Assembly (NCBI RefSeq): GCF_008729015.1
Contig: NZ_RKSM01000003.1
Coordinates: 464,642 to 528,641 of the forward strand
Direction of reading: 5' to 3'
DNA: 64,000 bases
From: Haloarcula sp. CBA1129
GTDB taxonomy: Archaea; Halobacteriota; Halobacteria; Halobacteriales; Haloarculaceae
Translations under genes and position numbers: made by a program
Shown: positions 17,685 to 26,220 of the stretch, one piece after another
Layout of the letters: each line of letters opens with the position of its first letter
Numbering within the stretch: the first letter of the stretch is position 1
The notes under the pieces: generated by a model
Seen by the model: only the letters and a program-made list of their open reading frames with translations
What the model was told of the DNA's origin: nothing
Databases searched by the model: none

Positions 17685-18064
17685 AATCCGGTTCCGGTGA
17701 CGATCCGTTTGCAGAGACGAACACAGACCCAGAGCCAGAACCGGATGACCAGCAGGATGATGTGATGGATGTTGAAACCGACTCCACGGACGTAGAACCG
17801 ACGACCCAGCCCGACATCCCATACAAATTTCGTCGTGACTCAGTCAAACAAGACCGTAAGCAACGGCCGATTTTCATTCGGCCCGAGGTCGAGGACCGGG
17901 AGTCTACTTTTCTCCGTAATCTCGAAGACCAAGTCGGTGAGGATGTATACAAGACCGATGCACTGGAAGCCGCCCTCGTCGTTGCTATGGATAATCCGGA
18001 CCTCGTCGCCGAAAAGCTCCGTGAGTGGGGGTACGACTGGGAACAGTCGACCGCTTCCCGCTGA
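17681..18064 (+). CDS. Small acidic partner of ParA, putative centromere-binding protein
   Basis: A 127-residue protein. The first 50 residues are very acidic and disordered. The C-terminal half contains RPIFIRPEVEDRESTFLRNL, then YKTDALEAALVVAMDNPDLV and AEKLREWGYDWE: a strand followed by two helices, compatible with a ribbon-helix-helix-like or similar DNA-binding fold. Its coupling to parA and the iterons on both sides make it the likely ParB-type adaptor. I see no match to classical ParB (no KorB/Spo0J motifs). Function is inferred from context. Confidence 0.65.
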   Translation: MKSGSGDDPFAETNTDPEPEPDDQQDDVMDVETDSTDVEPTTQPDIPYKFRRDSVKQDRKQRPIFIRPEVEDRESTFLRNLEDQVGEDVYKTDALEAALVVAMDNPDLVAEKLREWGYDWEQSTASR

Positions 18065-18228
18065 GCCTTTCGCCTCTTGACGGTAGGGGTACAGCTGGAA
18101 TCTCTCTTTGTACTCAGCCATGGTTTGTTTGGTAGACTTCCAGTTTTGATTCGGTAGGCCCTCGAATACATCTGGAGTTGCTAGCTGTACCAAATGGCTA
18201 CCTTAATTTGCTGGATCTTTTGGTCACC

Positions 18229-18319
18229 TTCAACAGCTATAACACTCAGCTATATTCATTCGCCATACAGTATAGCTATAAAGTATAGCTACCTGTACTG
18301 GCTACACCGTGTAGTTGTG
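18229..18319. repeat. Seven-register 13-bp iteron array downstream of the par operon
   Basis: Counting in steps of 13 from 18229, successive 13-mers are TTCAACAGCTATA, ACACTCAGCTATA, TTCATTCGCCATA, CAGTATAGCTATA, AAGTATAGCTACC, TGTACTGGCTACA and CCGTGTAGTTGTG. The AGCT core falls at 18235, 18248, 18274 and 18287 with degenerate cores at 18261, 18300 and 18313. The phase is exact, which is hard to obtain by chance. It matches the repeats upstream of parA. I infer a centromere (parS-like) site. Confidence 0.62.
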
Positions 18320-18539
18320 AAATATGGATATAAAAGCTGACCGCTCTTTATAACTGCTGAAGCGAGCTACTGCGGACAGATACCACCAAGACGGGTCAAC
18401 TACTCAGCAGCTTTCGGGCAAAAATTTACCATCGTGCCACCATCCCAGCGACAGTAACCAACGACATGTTGAACCCGATATCACGATTACAGAACTGACA
18501 AGCCCTTCTGGTCAGAGATATACAAATAGACCGGAGTCG
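18320..18539. other. AT-rich spacer after the iteron array
   Basis: No gene is visible. Together with the array it makes up the 475-base gap between the par operon and the FAD oxidoreductase gene. Confidence 0.4.
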
Positions 18540-19577
18540 CTATACGAAGGTTCGAACAGCGCTTAGAATATCTGCAGGCTGCTGCGGTTCGAAGCTCTCC
18601 TGATACTCAATCTCCCCCTTCGATAGACGAGCGATCCCTTCCAACCCGATGCTGTGATGGATAGGAGAGACCACACCAGTGACAGCTTTCGTCCAGAAGT
18701 TTTGGCACAACAACCGCCGCTTATACGATTCCTCTTGCACGAAGGATCTCACAGCGGCCCGGCCGGACTGTGCCGCATGTACCATCCCGAACCCTGTCAG
18801 CCGGTTCGCCAACCCGAGGGCATCCCCCGCGATATGGACCGTGCAGTCGTTTAATTCGTACGAGCAGTCCGAGATACTTCGCAGGCCGTTTGAGACATCG
18901 GTCCCACTGTACAGAGCCTCGCGTTCTGGTGGCTCAATATCGACTTCCGCAAGCACCTCTTGCATATCCGCGTATAGTTGCGCAGGGGATTTGTCTTCTC
19001 GACACCCGAGTCCGACAGTCGCTTCCCCCGGTGACTGTGGCACAATCCAGAGGAAGTAGTTCTCGTATGCGAGTGCCCTTGGTTCCGGATACAAGTGGGA
19101 GAAGTCGGCCTCAATCCTCCCGCTCAGCGTCGGACATGCCACGTCATACGACAGGGACGTGAATCGGCTTGAGATCGGGAACTGCCCGGTAGCATCAATC
19201 AACAGATCTGCTTCCGTAGATAGCCTCCGAAACTCCGCTTCGTCGACTTCTGCGTCCTCTACGATCTCTGTTTGCTTGAGCGTCCCTGCCCAGTGTTTTT
19301 CTAACTCCCCTCTGTTCAGTATCACACCATCAGGGACGTTTATTACGGTCTTCCCGTCAGACCCGACAAATATTCCAGTATTAGCTTCTCTGACGTATCC
19401 CGGGACGTGTCGACCTAGTGGCAACTGTGAATAGTCCCAGACCATTTCGCCCCACGCGCCTCTCCGATCGCCACTGTATGTACCCTTATCATAGAGTCGT
19501 ACGTCCGAAGTGACCTCTTCAGCCAGTTGTGCAGCTGCTAATCCAGCGAATCCCCCACCGACGATAGAAATCCTCAT
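18540..19577 (-). CDS. FAD-dependent oxidoreductase (geranylgeranyl reductase-like)
   Basis: A 345-residue flavoprotein. The N-terminus is a dinucleotide-binding fold, MRISIVGGGFAGLAAAQLAE, ending in an acidic strand (RLYDKG). LLIDATGQFPIS and IAGDALGLANRLTGFGMVHA are the second and third FAD-contact motifs of the group-A monooxygenase/geranylgeranyl reductase superfamily. The middle segment YFLWIVPQSPGEATVGLGCR is typical of prenyl-reductase-like proteins. It is somewhat short. The substrate could be a prenyl lipid, but halogenase- or monooxygenase-like chemistry cannot be excluded. It stands alone in an AT-rich area. Confidence 0.82.
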   Translation of the reverse strand: MRISIVGGGFAGLAAAQLAEEVTSDVRLYDKGTYSGDRRGAWGEMVWDYSQLPLGRHVPGYVREANTGIFVGSDGKTVINVPDGVILNRGELEKHWAGTLKQTEIVEDAEVDEAEFRRLSTEADLLIDATGQFPISSRFTSLSYDVACPTLSGRIEADFSHLYPEPRALAYENYFLWIVPQSPGEATVGLGCREDKSPAQLYADMQEVLAEVDIEPPEREALYSGTDVSNGLRSISDCSYELNDCTVHIAGDALGLANRLTGFGMVHAAQSGRAAVRSFVQEESYKRRLLCQNFWTKAVTGVVSPIHHSIGLEGIARLSKGEIEYQESFEPQQPADILSAVRTFV

Positions 19578-21012
19578 ATTGTCACCTTTGACGGTAGCTA
19601 TTTCAAATATACTTATCTGCTCGCATGCACACGGTGACGTTCCGTGAACGCTGGGAGAAGCAGTATTATGCGGCTGAAAACCGGCGCTGGCCTCACAAAC
19701 TGGTGTAACAGCTGTTCGAGTACGTCGACTCCAAATTAATGTCAGCCGATAAGGGCTGTCGCAGATAACAGATGGGATACTCTGTGTGCCGAGTCAAAAC
19801 CACGTAACATTCAGAGTTTGTGCCGCGCCGAAAGGTCCAGTCAGCCTCTCCCACTTTGAAAATCTCATATAGAAGGTTCAGTATCGTTGATCCGGCAGAA
19901 TGAGTGCAAGTTGAATAGTTAAATCGTGACTATGGGATGCCTACGTATAGAAGTACGACTATCTAATATAGATATCCAATTATATTCATCTAATTCGAGT
20001 ATGCCATTATATTCTCTCTATAGTACTAACAGAAGCGCATTATATGGGATCATATCCGAAATATAGTTTTATAATGGGGGTTTGACTATCTACAACACTC
20101 GACTGACTGTTAACCAATTGAACATGCACAGAGTTCCGATTTTTGATTTCGGCTTGGCATGTGCGGTTGTCTAACAACTGTACTGCTGTTATTATAATCG
20201 GAACGCGGTAGCCTCTCGCTCTGGATGCCCGACCACTCATCACCGTCGCAACCCTCGGATTTGGTTATCGCTGGCGCGGCCACGCCATCGCCGTACAAAC
20301 CGGTTGTTGAGGGAAGAGTTGTAGTCGCTGATGAGTAGACGTGGAACTACTGACGGACGATAACGAGCGCATATGAGAGTCTCGACCGCGCAATCGAATC
20401 ATACCGCCTAGTCTGTTGTCTGGGAGACACGGAAAGAGAGAGGCTACCCAGCAGGAGACTGATTGTCTTCCGACCACTCTATAACAGTTTGACGATACCG
20501 AACAATCTCTCAGTTACCCCCATCTGCTGCACTGGCTGATGTGTGACCGAGGCACAACAGACAGAGAGTACGGAGCAAACTGTTGGCGGTAACAGTACTT
20601 TTCACGATAGCTCGAAGCTCTAGTTCGGAATGAACAAATACGACTGTCACTCAGGATAGAGTAGACATTCCAAGACTGTTGACACCAACTGAAACTGGGT
20701 GCACAGGTCTCAAGCAGCGAGGGGCCGTTGATTGCAGGACCACGAACCGACGTTGGGCCACCTCTTTCAGGGAGAATTCAAGCGTCCGACGACACAGGAT
20801 AATCAAGCTACTCAGCCGCTTAGATTGGTACAGAAGAGACGGCGTGTGCACAGGGCGATCTAAGAAAAATTTGGAAAGGCTGTCACGATCTAACTGTCCA
20901 GAGAGAACATCTGAATACAGCACCAGATCGATGGCCGCCTGTACCGTCAATAGGCTAAACCAGAGTTGTATCACGCACCACAGAAGAGATAGCTATCTTT
21001 GATATATGTGAA
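19578..21012. other. Gene-poor AT-rich stretch of about 1.4 kb
   Basis: No intact gene is supported. It contains one possible relic (19625-19768), a very AT-rich patch at about 19870-20060, and short frames without family resemblance at 20650-21000. It looks like eroded accessory DNA. Confidence 0.55.
19625..19768 (+). pseudogene. Possible relic of a short coding sequence
   Basis: The frame from ATG 19625 reads MHTVTFRERWEKQYYAAENR then RWPHKLV, a TAA, and continues QLFEYVDSKLMSADKGCRR to a second TAA. The composition on both sides of the internal stop is protein-like and in the same frame, so this may be a gene broken by a nonsense mutation. I cannot name the family, and chance is possible. 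Confidence 0.25.
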
Positions 21013-21813
21013 CTATTCATCTCGGGCGGTTGCAGACTCCAAATTAATCTCGATGATGTTTGCCGCTTCCATTACTAACTCTGGAAGGTCACTGTAGAGA
21101 TATTCACCGGACAGTCGCATTCTCGGTGCGGTCACACTGATTGCACCACAGACTGTCCCGTCCACGCCATGTATCGGAGCGCCCACGGACCGCATTCCCC
21201 GGATTTCCTCTTCATCGTTTATCGCGTACCCCCTCCTTCGAATCTCTGCGAGTGCTTCACGAAGCTCGCTGGGGTCAGTAATCGTTTTCTCTGTCTGCTG
21301 AACGAGCTCTTCAGTAGCCAATATTTCAGTGACTCTGGCTTCATCGAAGTGTGCCAGCAGCGCTTTTCCTGTTGCAGTACAGTGGAGATACTGTGGGGAC
21401 TCCCTAGTCCGACGTTGATAGTCCATGGCGACAGTTTCTCCCCCGTTATGCTCGCACAACGTTACCTCGCTGTTCCGGTACGCGACTGTGAGATGGACCC
21501 ACTCATTTGTCTCCTCTGCTAGACGTTCTACTTCTTCCTTTCCGATCTGATAAAGGTCGACTCGATTCCGCACGCTTTCACCGAGTGGGATGAACCGCAG
21601 CCCCAACCGATATACCCCGTCTGATTTGTCGATAAAGCCCTCAGCAACAAGTGTCTGTAAATACGTGTGGAGCGTACTTTTCGCGACATCTACATTATCA
21701 CAGAGATCAGCAAGTGTCGCCTCGGACTGTGACTGAATCTCGCGCAGGATTTCACTAGCAGTCTGAATCGACTTGATCTGTCGGGAAGAAGTCGGCGGTT
21801 CGTGTTCAGCCAT
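21013..21813 (-). CDS. IclR-family transcriptional regulator
   Basis: A 266-residue regulator starting at the ATG at 21813 (MAEHEPPTSSRQIKSIQTAS). The N-terminal winged helix-turn-helix (about 10-70) contains ATLADLCDNVDVAKSTLHTY and GVYRLGLRFIPLGE. The C-terminal IclR effector domain shows EWVHLTVAYRNSEVTLCEHN, LHCTATGKALLAHF, IRRRGYAINDEEEIRGMRSV and GAPIHGVDGTVCGAISVTAP. The family senses small organic ligands. It is divergent from the NhaC gene with 365 bases between them, so it may control that gene, but no operator was identified. Confidence 0.93.
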   Translation of the reverse strand: MAEHEPPTSSRQIKSIQTASEILREIQSQSEATLADLCDNVDVAKSTLHTYLQTLVAEGFIDKSDGVYRLGLRFIPLGESVRNRVDLYQIGKEEVERLAEETNEWVHLTVAYRNSEVTLCEHNGGETVAMDYQRRTRESPQYLHCTATGKALLAHFDEARVTEILATEELVQQTEKTITDPSELREALAEIRRRGYAINDEEEIRGMRSVGAPIHGVDGTVCGAISVTAPRMRLSGEYLYSDLPELVMEAANIIEINLESATARDE

Positions 21814-22178
21814 ATGCTGATTCTCGCTTATCAAGGTTATATGATTTTGGTATATCGAACGGTTCGTCTCTCGGTGTGGTCTTTCGTTCAGTATATCGGG
21901 ACCCAACCGGTATGAATTGCTCCAGTAACTGGATTTTGTAGTGTCTCACAGCCTGAACCCGAGTTGGACTGTTCCGCCCTCCGCTCTCCATGAACTTTTA
22001 TTAATGATGGTGTCAATGGAGCAAACGACATGCGCAGTTGCCACAGTCGGTGTAGTCGCCAAACTAGCCGTATAGCGACTGAGAAGCCAGTTCAAAGCCC
22101 ACCAGTCGGAACATCTGTGTGTACAAATACACTAGTGGGACACGAGAGAACTGGAAATAACCAACCGAGCCAATAAGC
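21814..22178. other. Divergent intergenic region, IclR / NhaC
   Basis: About 365 bases that should contain both promoters. An AT-rich patch (ATATGATTTTGGTATATCG, 21838-21856) lies upstream of the IclR gene. No clear operator palindrome was found. Confidence 0.45.
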
Positions 22179-23645
22179 ATGAGCTCTGAATTCGACATCA
22201 AGCTGTACGACGACATTGACCCCGAAGACCGACCTTCTCTGGTGGAGGCGCTGATACCGATTATCGGGATGCTAACAGCACTGGGCATCGGTATCGGAAT
22301 CTACGGGCTTGACCCGCAGTTCCCACTCCTCTGGGGTATTGCCTTCACCGGGCTGTTCAGTTACTATCGGTTCGACATATCTTGGGACGAGATGTATACA
22401 GGTATCACACACACGCTGCTGATGGGCATTCAGGTCGTGTTCATCCTCTTTATTGTCTATGCGCTCATTTCGACTTGGATACAGGCTGGAACGATTCCGA
22501 CGCTCATGTACTACGGCCTTGACCTGCTGCACCCAATAGTGTTCCTTCCGCTCACAGCGATCATTACTGCAGCGATAACGTTCGCCATCGGGTCATCGTG
22601 GACTGCAGCGGGGACCCTTGGTGTTGCCTTCATCGGGATCGGGTCTGGGCTCGGACTCCCTGAGCCGATGACCGCGGGAGCAATCCTAACAGGTGCATAC
22701 ACGGGAGACAAGCAGTCACCACTCTCGGACACAACAAACCTCGCTTCGGCGGTGACGAACACCGATCTGTACGATCACATCAACGCGATGCGCGCGGGCA
22801 CTTTCTTGGCCTTCTCGATTGCCGTCCTCCTGTACGCTGGCCTCGGGATACGCGCGTCGGGAGCCATCCCTGTGGACCGGATCGCCGAGATTCAGACCGC
22901 GCTCACGGGGTCGTTCACGATCTCTCCGCTTGCTTTCTTCCCGCTTCTCGTCACATTTGGGCTGGCGATATACGGCATCTCTGCGATTCCAGCCCTCGGT
23001 GCTGGTGTCTTCGCCGGCGCGATAACGTCAGCCGTCCTTCAGGGGAACTCATTCACGTCGGTCTGGACCGTTGCACAGAGCGGCACAAGTCCGGAAACGG
23101 GAATGGAACTGGTAAACGGACTCCTCTCGAGCGGTGGGATGGTCGGCGGTGCATGGGCGGTGACAATTGCTATCGCCGCGCTTGCACTCGGCGGCCTGTT
23201 CGAGTGCACTGGGATTATCGCTGTCTTGGCATATCACCTTGGTCGGCTCAGCAACAGCGTCGGCAGTCTCACCGGCATCACGGTTCTGTCGTCAGTCTCA
23301 ATGAACGTCCTTGCGGCAGAACAGTACATCAGTATCGTTGTCCCCGGCGTGACGCTTGGAAGTCTCTACGAAGAGAAGGGGCTCAAGACAGAGAACCTCT
23401 CCCGAGCAATTGAGTCTTCCGGCACCGTCACGAGTGCGCTCATTCCGTGGAATAGCGGAGCGGTGTTCATGGCTGGAACTCTCGGCGTCAGTACGTTCCA
23501 GTACGCGCCCTACTACTTCTTGGGCTTTCTCTCGCCGCTCATCCTCATTCTCATGGGAGTGACCGGCTGGCAAATCACATATACCGAAACTGAGGCAGAA
23601 AGCCATACAACGGGTAATGTTGCTGCACCGGCAGACAGTGACTGA
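22179..23645 (+). CDS. NhaC-family Na+/H+ antiporter
   Basis: A 488-residue membrane protein with about twelve hydrophobic helices. Family motifs: AITFAIGSSWTAAGTLGVAF, GAILTGAYTGDKQSPLSDTT and NLASAVTNTDLYDHINAMR, which are characteristic of NhaC, plus GTVTSALIPWNSGAVFMAGT near the C-terminus. NhaC proteins exchange Na+ for H+, or in some relatives malate/lactate. The GDKxSPLSDTTN signature is intact. In a halophile it would help with Na+ homeostasis, but the divergent IclR regulator hints at a metabolite-linked role. Confidence 0.92.
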   Translation: MSSEFDIKLYDDIDPEDRPSLVEALIPIIGMLTALGIGIGIYGLDPQFPLLWGIAFTGLFSYYRFDISWDEMYTGITHTLLMGIQVVFILFIVYALISTWIQAGTIPTLMYYGLDLLHPIVFLPLTAIITAAITFAIGSSWTAAGTLGVAFIGIGSGLGLPEPMTAGAILTGAYTGDKQSPLSDTTNLASAVTNTDLYDHINAMRAGTFLAFSIAVLLYAGLGIRASGAIPVDRIAEIQTALTGSFTISPLAFFPLLVTFGLAIYGISAIPALGAGVFAGAITSAVLQGNSFTSVWTVAQSGTSPETGMELVNGLLSSGGMVGGAWAVTIAIAALALGGLFECTGIIAVLAYHLGRLSNSVGSLTGITVLSSVSMNVLAAEQYISIVVPGVTLGSLYEEKGLKTENLSRAIESSGTVTSALIPWNSGAVFMAGTLGVSTFQYAPYYFLGFLSPLILILMGVTGWQITYTETEAESHTTGNVAAPADSD

Positions 23646-23983
23646 GCATACGCCCGGTGATAGGGGATAGCCTACGTGAAAGCCCCGCTCTGATACGGCG
23701 GTCACAGAGCACGTCTCAGACGTAGCAGAGTCGGATATCGATTCAGTACAGATGGAGCTGACAGTATCCTATATGCAGAGGAATTGGACCAACTACTGCG
23801 ATAAAGCCGATAAATAGCTAGAGAAAAGATATGATGTGTCTTTCCACTCCTAACTAAGAAGAATAGGGCACTCATATGATATAATATCTTGGTAAAATAG
23901 ATATAAAACGGGATATACGCAAACCGATAGCGAGTAGCCATAAGGGCAGTTGTGGCGTACTAATTTTGTCGCCACTGCTTCGC
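23646..23983. other. AT-rich intergenic region
   Basis: Convergent gap between the NhaC gene and the DUF4864 gene. Strongly AT-rich at about 23800-23930. No gene, repeat or clear terminator hairpin found. Confidence 0.4.
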
Positions 23984-24388
23984 TCAGATCACGACAACAC
24001 GGTCGGTCTGCCAGCATCCCCGGAACTCGCCGACGGACTGCACTGACAGGCCGAACTCATACGTGACTGTTCGCCCACCCGGCCCTGTAATTGTTACCCG
24101 CTGGTCAGCGTAGTTCCCGTTCCGCTCGACGGGGCCTCGCACAGCCTCCGCAAAATTAAGCATCGGGCGGTACTGCGGTGACCGGACCATGGCTATGAGC
24201 CGGTCAAGCGGGCCAGTCGAGCGGCGGTTGGCTGGGGCGGCGAAATTGTACGCTGTCATGATGCCCGCGTTTTCGTACGGGTCACCGTTTGTTTCCAGCG
24301 CAGCAAGCTGGATGGCTATGGCCTCGTCGGGGCTGTACGTCTCACTGGGCGTCGGAAGGCTAGCCACCGGGTACTCACGTTCAGACAT
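23984..24388 (-). CDS. DUF4864 domain protein
   Basis: A 134-residue protein starting at the ATG at 24388 (MSEREYPVASLPTPS). It shows the DUF4864 pattern: YSPDEAIAIQLAALETNGDP, GIMTAYNFAAPANRRSTGPL, VRSPQYRPMLNFAEA and YEFGLSVQSVGEFRGCWQTD. The family has an NTF2-like fold and unknown function. It is divergent from the LOV-like protein gene with 130 bases between starts. Confidence 0.85.
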   Translation of the reverse strand: MSEREYPVASLPTPSETYSPDEAIAIQLAALETNGDPYENAGIMTAYNFAAPANRRSTGPLDRLIAMVRSPQYRPMLNFAEAVRGPVERNGNYADQRVTITGPGGRTVTYEFGLSVQSVGEFRGCWQTDRVVVI

Positions 24389-24518
24389 TGATATCGTGGG
24401 ACTCGGGCGTGCATCCGTAACAGGCGCTGTACCAGCATGAATCGCACGACGACAAGCCACAAGACCGGACATCGACGGGCGTTTGTGCGACCGCCAGCTA
24501 GAACTGCCGACTGCGACC

Positions 24519-25079
24519 ATGGCCGCACTCAGGGACGCACTTGTTGAAGTTATGCTGCTTGACGAAGCGGGGTTTCGCCGTCGGCTCCCGGGACTCGTCG
24601 ACACACATCAGCTACGGAGTGTTGGCCCAAAACCCGTCGACAGGTCAGTGACGGCCCGTCTTCGAGACCTCGATGGGTTTGAACCTCGCTCCGTGACTGA
24701 GTTTGAGCGAGAACGTATCGCCAGAATGGCCTGTCTCGACACGGTGCCGCTGGGTTTGACACTCACCGGACCCGCGTATCAGGATAACCCACTCCGATAT
24801 GCGACACAGACGTTCAGAGAGCTGACGGGCTACTCGCTTGCGGCACTCCGCGGCGAGAACCTTCGACTTCTACAAGGGCCGGCAACGGATCAAGAGGCGG
24901 TCGCGACACTTCAGGAGGGGATCGATATCTGGGAACAGCGAACAGTCGAACTATGGAACTACCGGGCGGACGGCACCCGGTTCAAAAACCGAGTGACAAT
25001 AGTGCCACTCACCGGCCCTGATGGCTCTGTCACGAACTGGCTCGGGGTGCAGAAAGCCATCGGCACGGCGGATAGCTGA
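24519..25079 (+). CDS. LOV-like PAS domain protein lacking the photoactive cysteine
   Basis: A 186-residue soluble protein. Start chosen at ATG 24519 (MAALRDALVEV); a TTG at 24483 is possible. The first 70 residues are helical and unrecognised. The PAS domain (about 75-182) follows the LOV pattern closely: YQDNPLRYATQTFRELTGYS, GENLRLLQGPATDQEAVATL, LWNYRADGTRFKNRVTIVPL and WLGVQKA. In true LOV sensors the third motif is GxNCRFLQG, where Cys forms the flavin adduct; here that residue is Leu115. Flavin may still bind and act by redox change; this is inference. There is no output domain on the same chain. Confidence 0.82.
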   Translation: MAALRDALVEVMLLDEAGFRRRLPGLVDTHQLRSVGPKPVDRSVTARLRDLDGFEPRSVTEFERERIARMACLDTVPLGLTLTGPAYQDNPLRYATQTFRELTGYSLAALRGENLRLLQGPATDQEAVATLQEGIDIWEQRTVELWNYRADGTRFKNRVTIVPLTGPDGSVTNWLGVQKAIGTADS

Positions 25080-25125
25080 CTATTTGTGGCTCAATTCCGC
25101 GATCCGTCCCAATCCCGCTGCCCGG

Positions 25126-26118
25126 TCAGCTTGCAGTGTAGAGGAGATGCACCAGTGTCGCCGTCATCCCGGCAGCCATCATAATCGCCCAGCCAGTCAG
25201 CCGGACACGCTGGCCATACTCGCTCAAATCACTGTTCTCGGTTCCAAGTATCGTGACAAGCCGACTCGGCCGCCTGAACGGACTTGGCGCTTTCGGCTCG
25301 GGAAGTCGTCGTCGGAGCTGCTGGTACTCGGTAAACGACCAGACACCGTACAGACACAGTGAGAGGATCATCCCGACCCAGAAGCTGAATCCTGCGAGCA
25401 TCGGGAGACCGACCGGTCCCAGAAGTTCTGCCTGTATCTCCTGTGGCGGCCCTCCGAACTCACCGGGGGTGTTGAGAAGGCCGAACACCAGCGCGACCAT
25501 CGACAACCAAAAGCCGACAAAGCAGGCGCCGAGCACCTGTTTCGAAAGCCCATGGATGGTCTCGCCGTGGCTGTCACCCCCTGTCTCACGTGGCGCTGGC
25601 TGCACCTCGCGTGCTGGGCGAAGCTCCTGCTGGCCCGGATTCGGGGCCCCTAGCCCAGCCAGTACGCCGATGACTGAGAGGAGACCACCGACAGTGATGG
25701 CTTGTAGTGGCCACGGCGTCCGCTCCCGAATCAGGAATGCATCGGTCGGGTCGGCTGGTGAAACGTACGCGCGGACCGTTGTCCCCGGTTCGTATGACTC
25801 GACTACCGACTCTGCCTCCGAGCGGGCGGAGTACGTCCGAGTGCGCGTACTTGGAAACACCTGTTCGCCGGTGTACGTCTCTTCTTGATACTGGTACGTG
25901 TAGTGAATCTCCGGCTCGTAGTCGATCCCCCGACCCCCTTCCATTCGGTCGACATGGGCGTCAGTGATGGTTGCCTGAACGGCAACGCCGTTGTTGATCG
26001 CCTGTGATTGCTGGACGTAGTCGTACCCCCCGAACCCGAGAAGGCCGATGGCGAGGAGCAGTAGAAGTGCACTCCGCTGTGAAAGGTGGAGGGTCGTGAT
26101 TCCGAGCGGGACCTTCAT
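25126..26118 (-). CDS. DUF3592 membrane protein
   Basis: A 330-residue protein with a helix at 14-33, then a strand-rich extracytoplasmic domain (VQATITDAHVDRMEG, EIHYTYQYQEETYTGEQVFP, VVESYEPGTTVRAYVSPADP) that is the DUF3592 signature, then a helix at 137-155, a charged loop, and more helices at about 195-215, 235-260 and 310-328. Function unknown. It is a single gene downstream of the LOV-like gene in the opposite direction. Confidence 0.82.
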   Translation of the reverse strand: MKVPLGITTLHLSQRSALLLLLAIGLLGFGGYDYVQQSQAINNGVAVQATITDAHVDRMEGGRGIDYEPEIHYTYQYQEETYTGEQVFPSTRTRTYSARSEAESVVESYEPGTTVRAYVSPADPTDAFLIRERTPWPLQAITVGGLLSVIGVLAGLGAPNPGQQELRPAREVQPAPRETGGDSHGETIHGLSKQVLGACFVGFWLSMVALVFGLLNTPGEFGGPPQEIQAELLGPVGLPMLAGFSFWVGMILSLCLYGVWSFTEYQQLRRRLPEPKAPSPFRRPSRLVTILGTENSDLSEYGQRVRLTGWAIMMAAGMTATLVHLLYTAS

Positions 26119-26220
26119 GTCAGTACACAGTATTGTGCCCGCTCCCTATGAGAGTAGCGCTCGACACAAACCGCTTTACAGGTCGGGACCAGACAATCAG
26201 GAAGCAACCGAATCAATACA

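Noticed and set aside
20651..21002. Overlapping 107-codon frames on both strands
   Set aside because: Neither resembles a known family nor has haloarchaeal acidity; the stretch is AT-rich and eroded.
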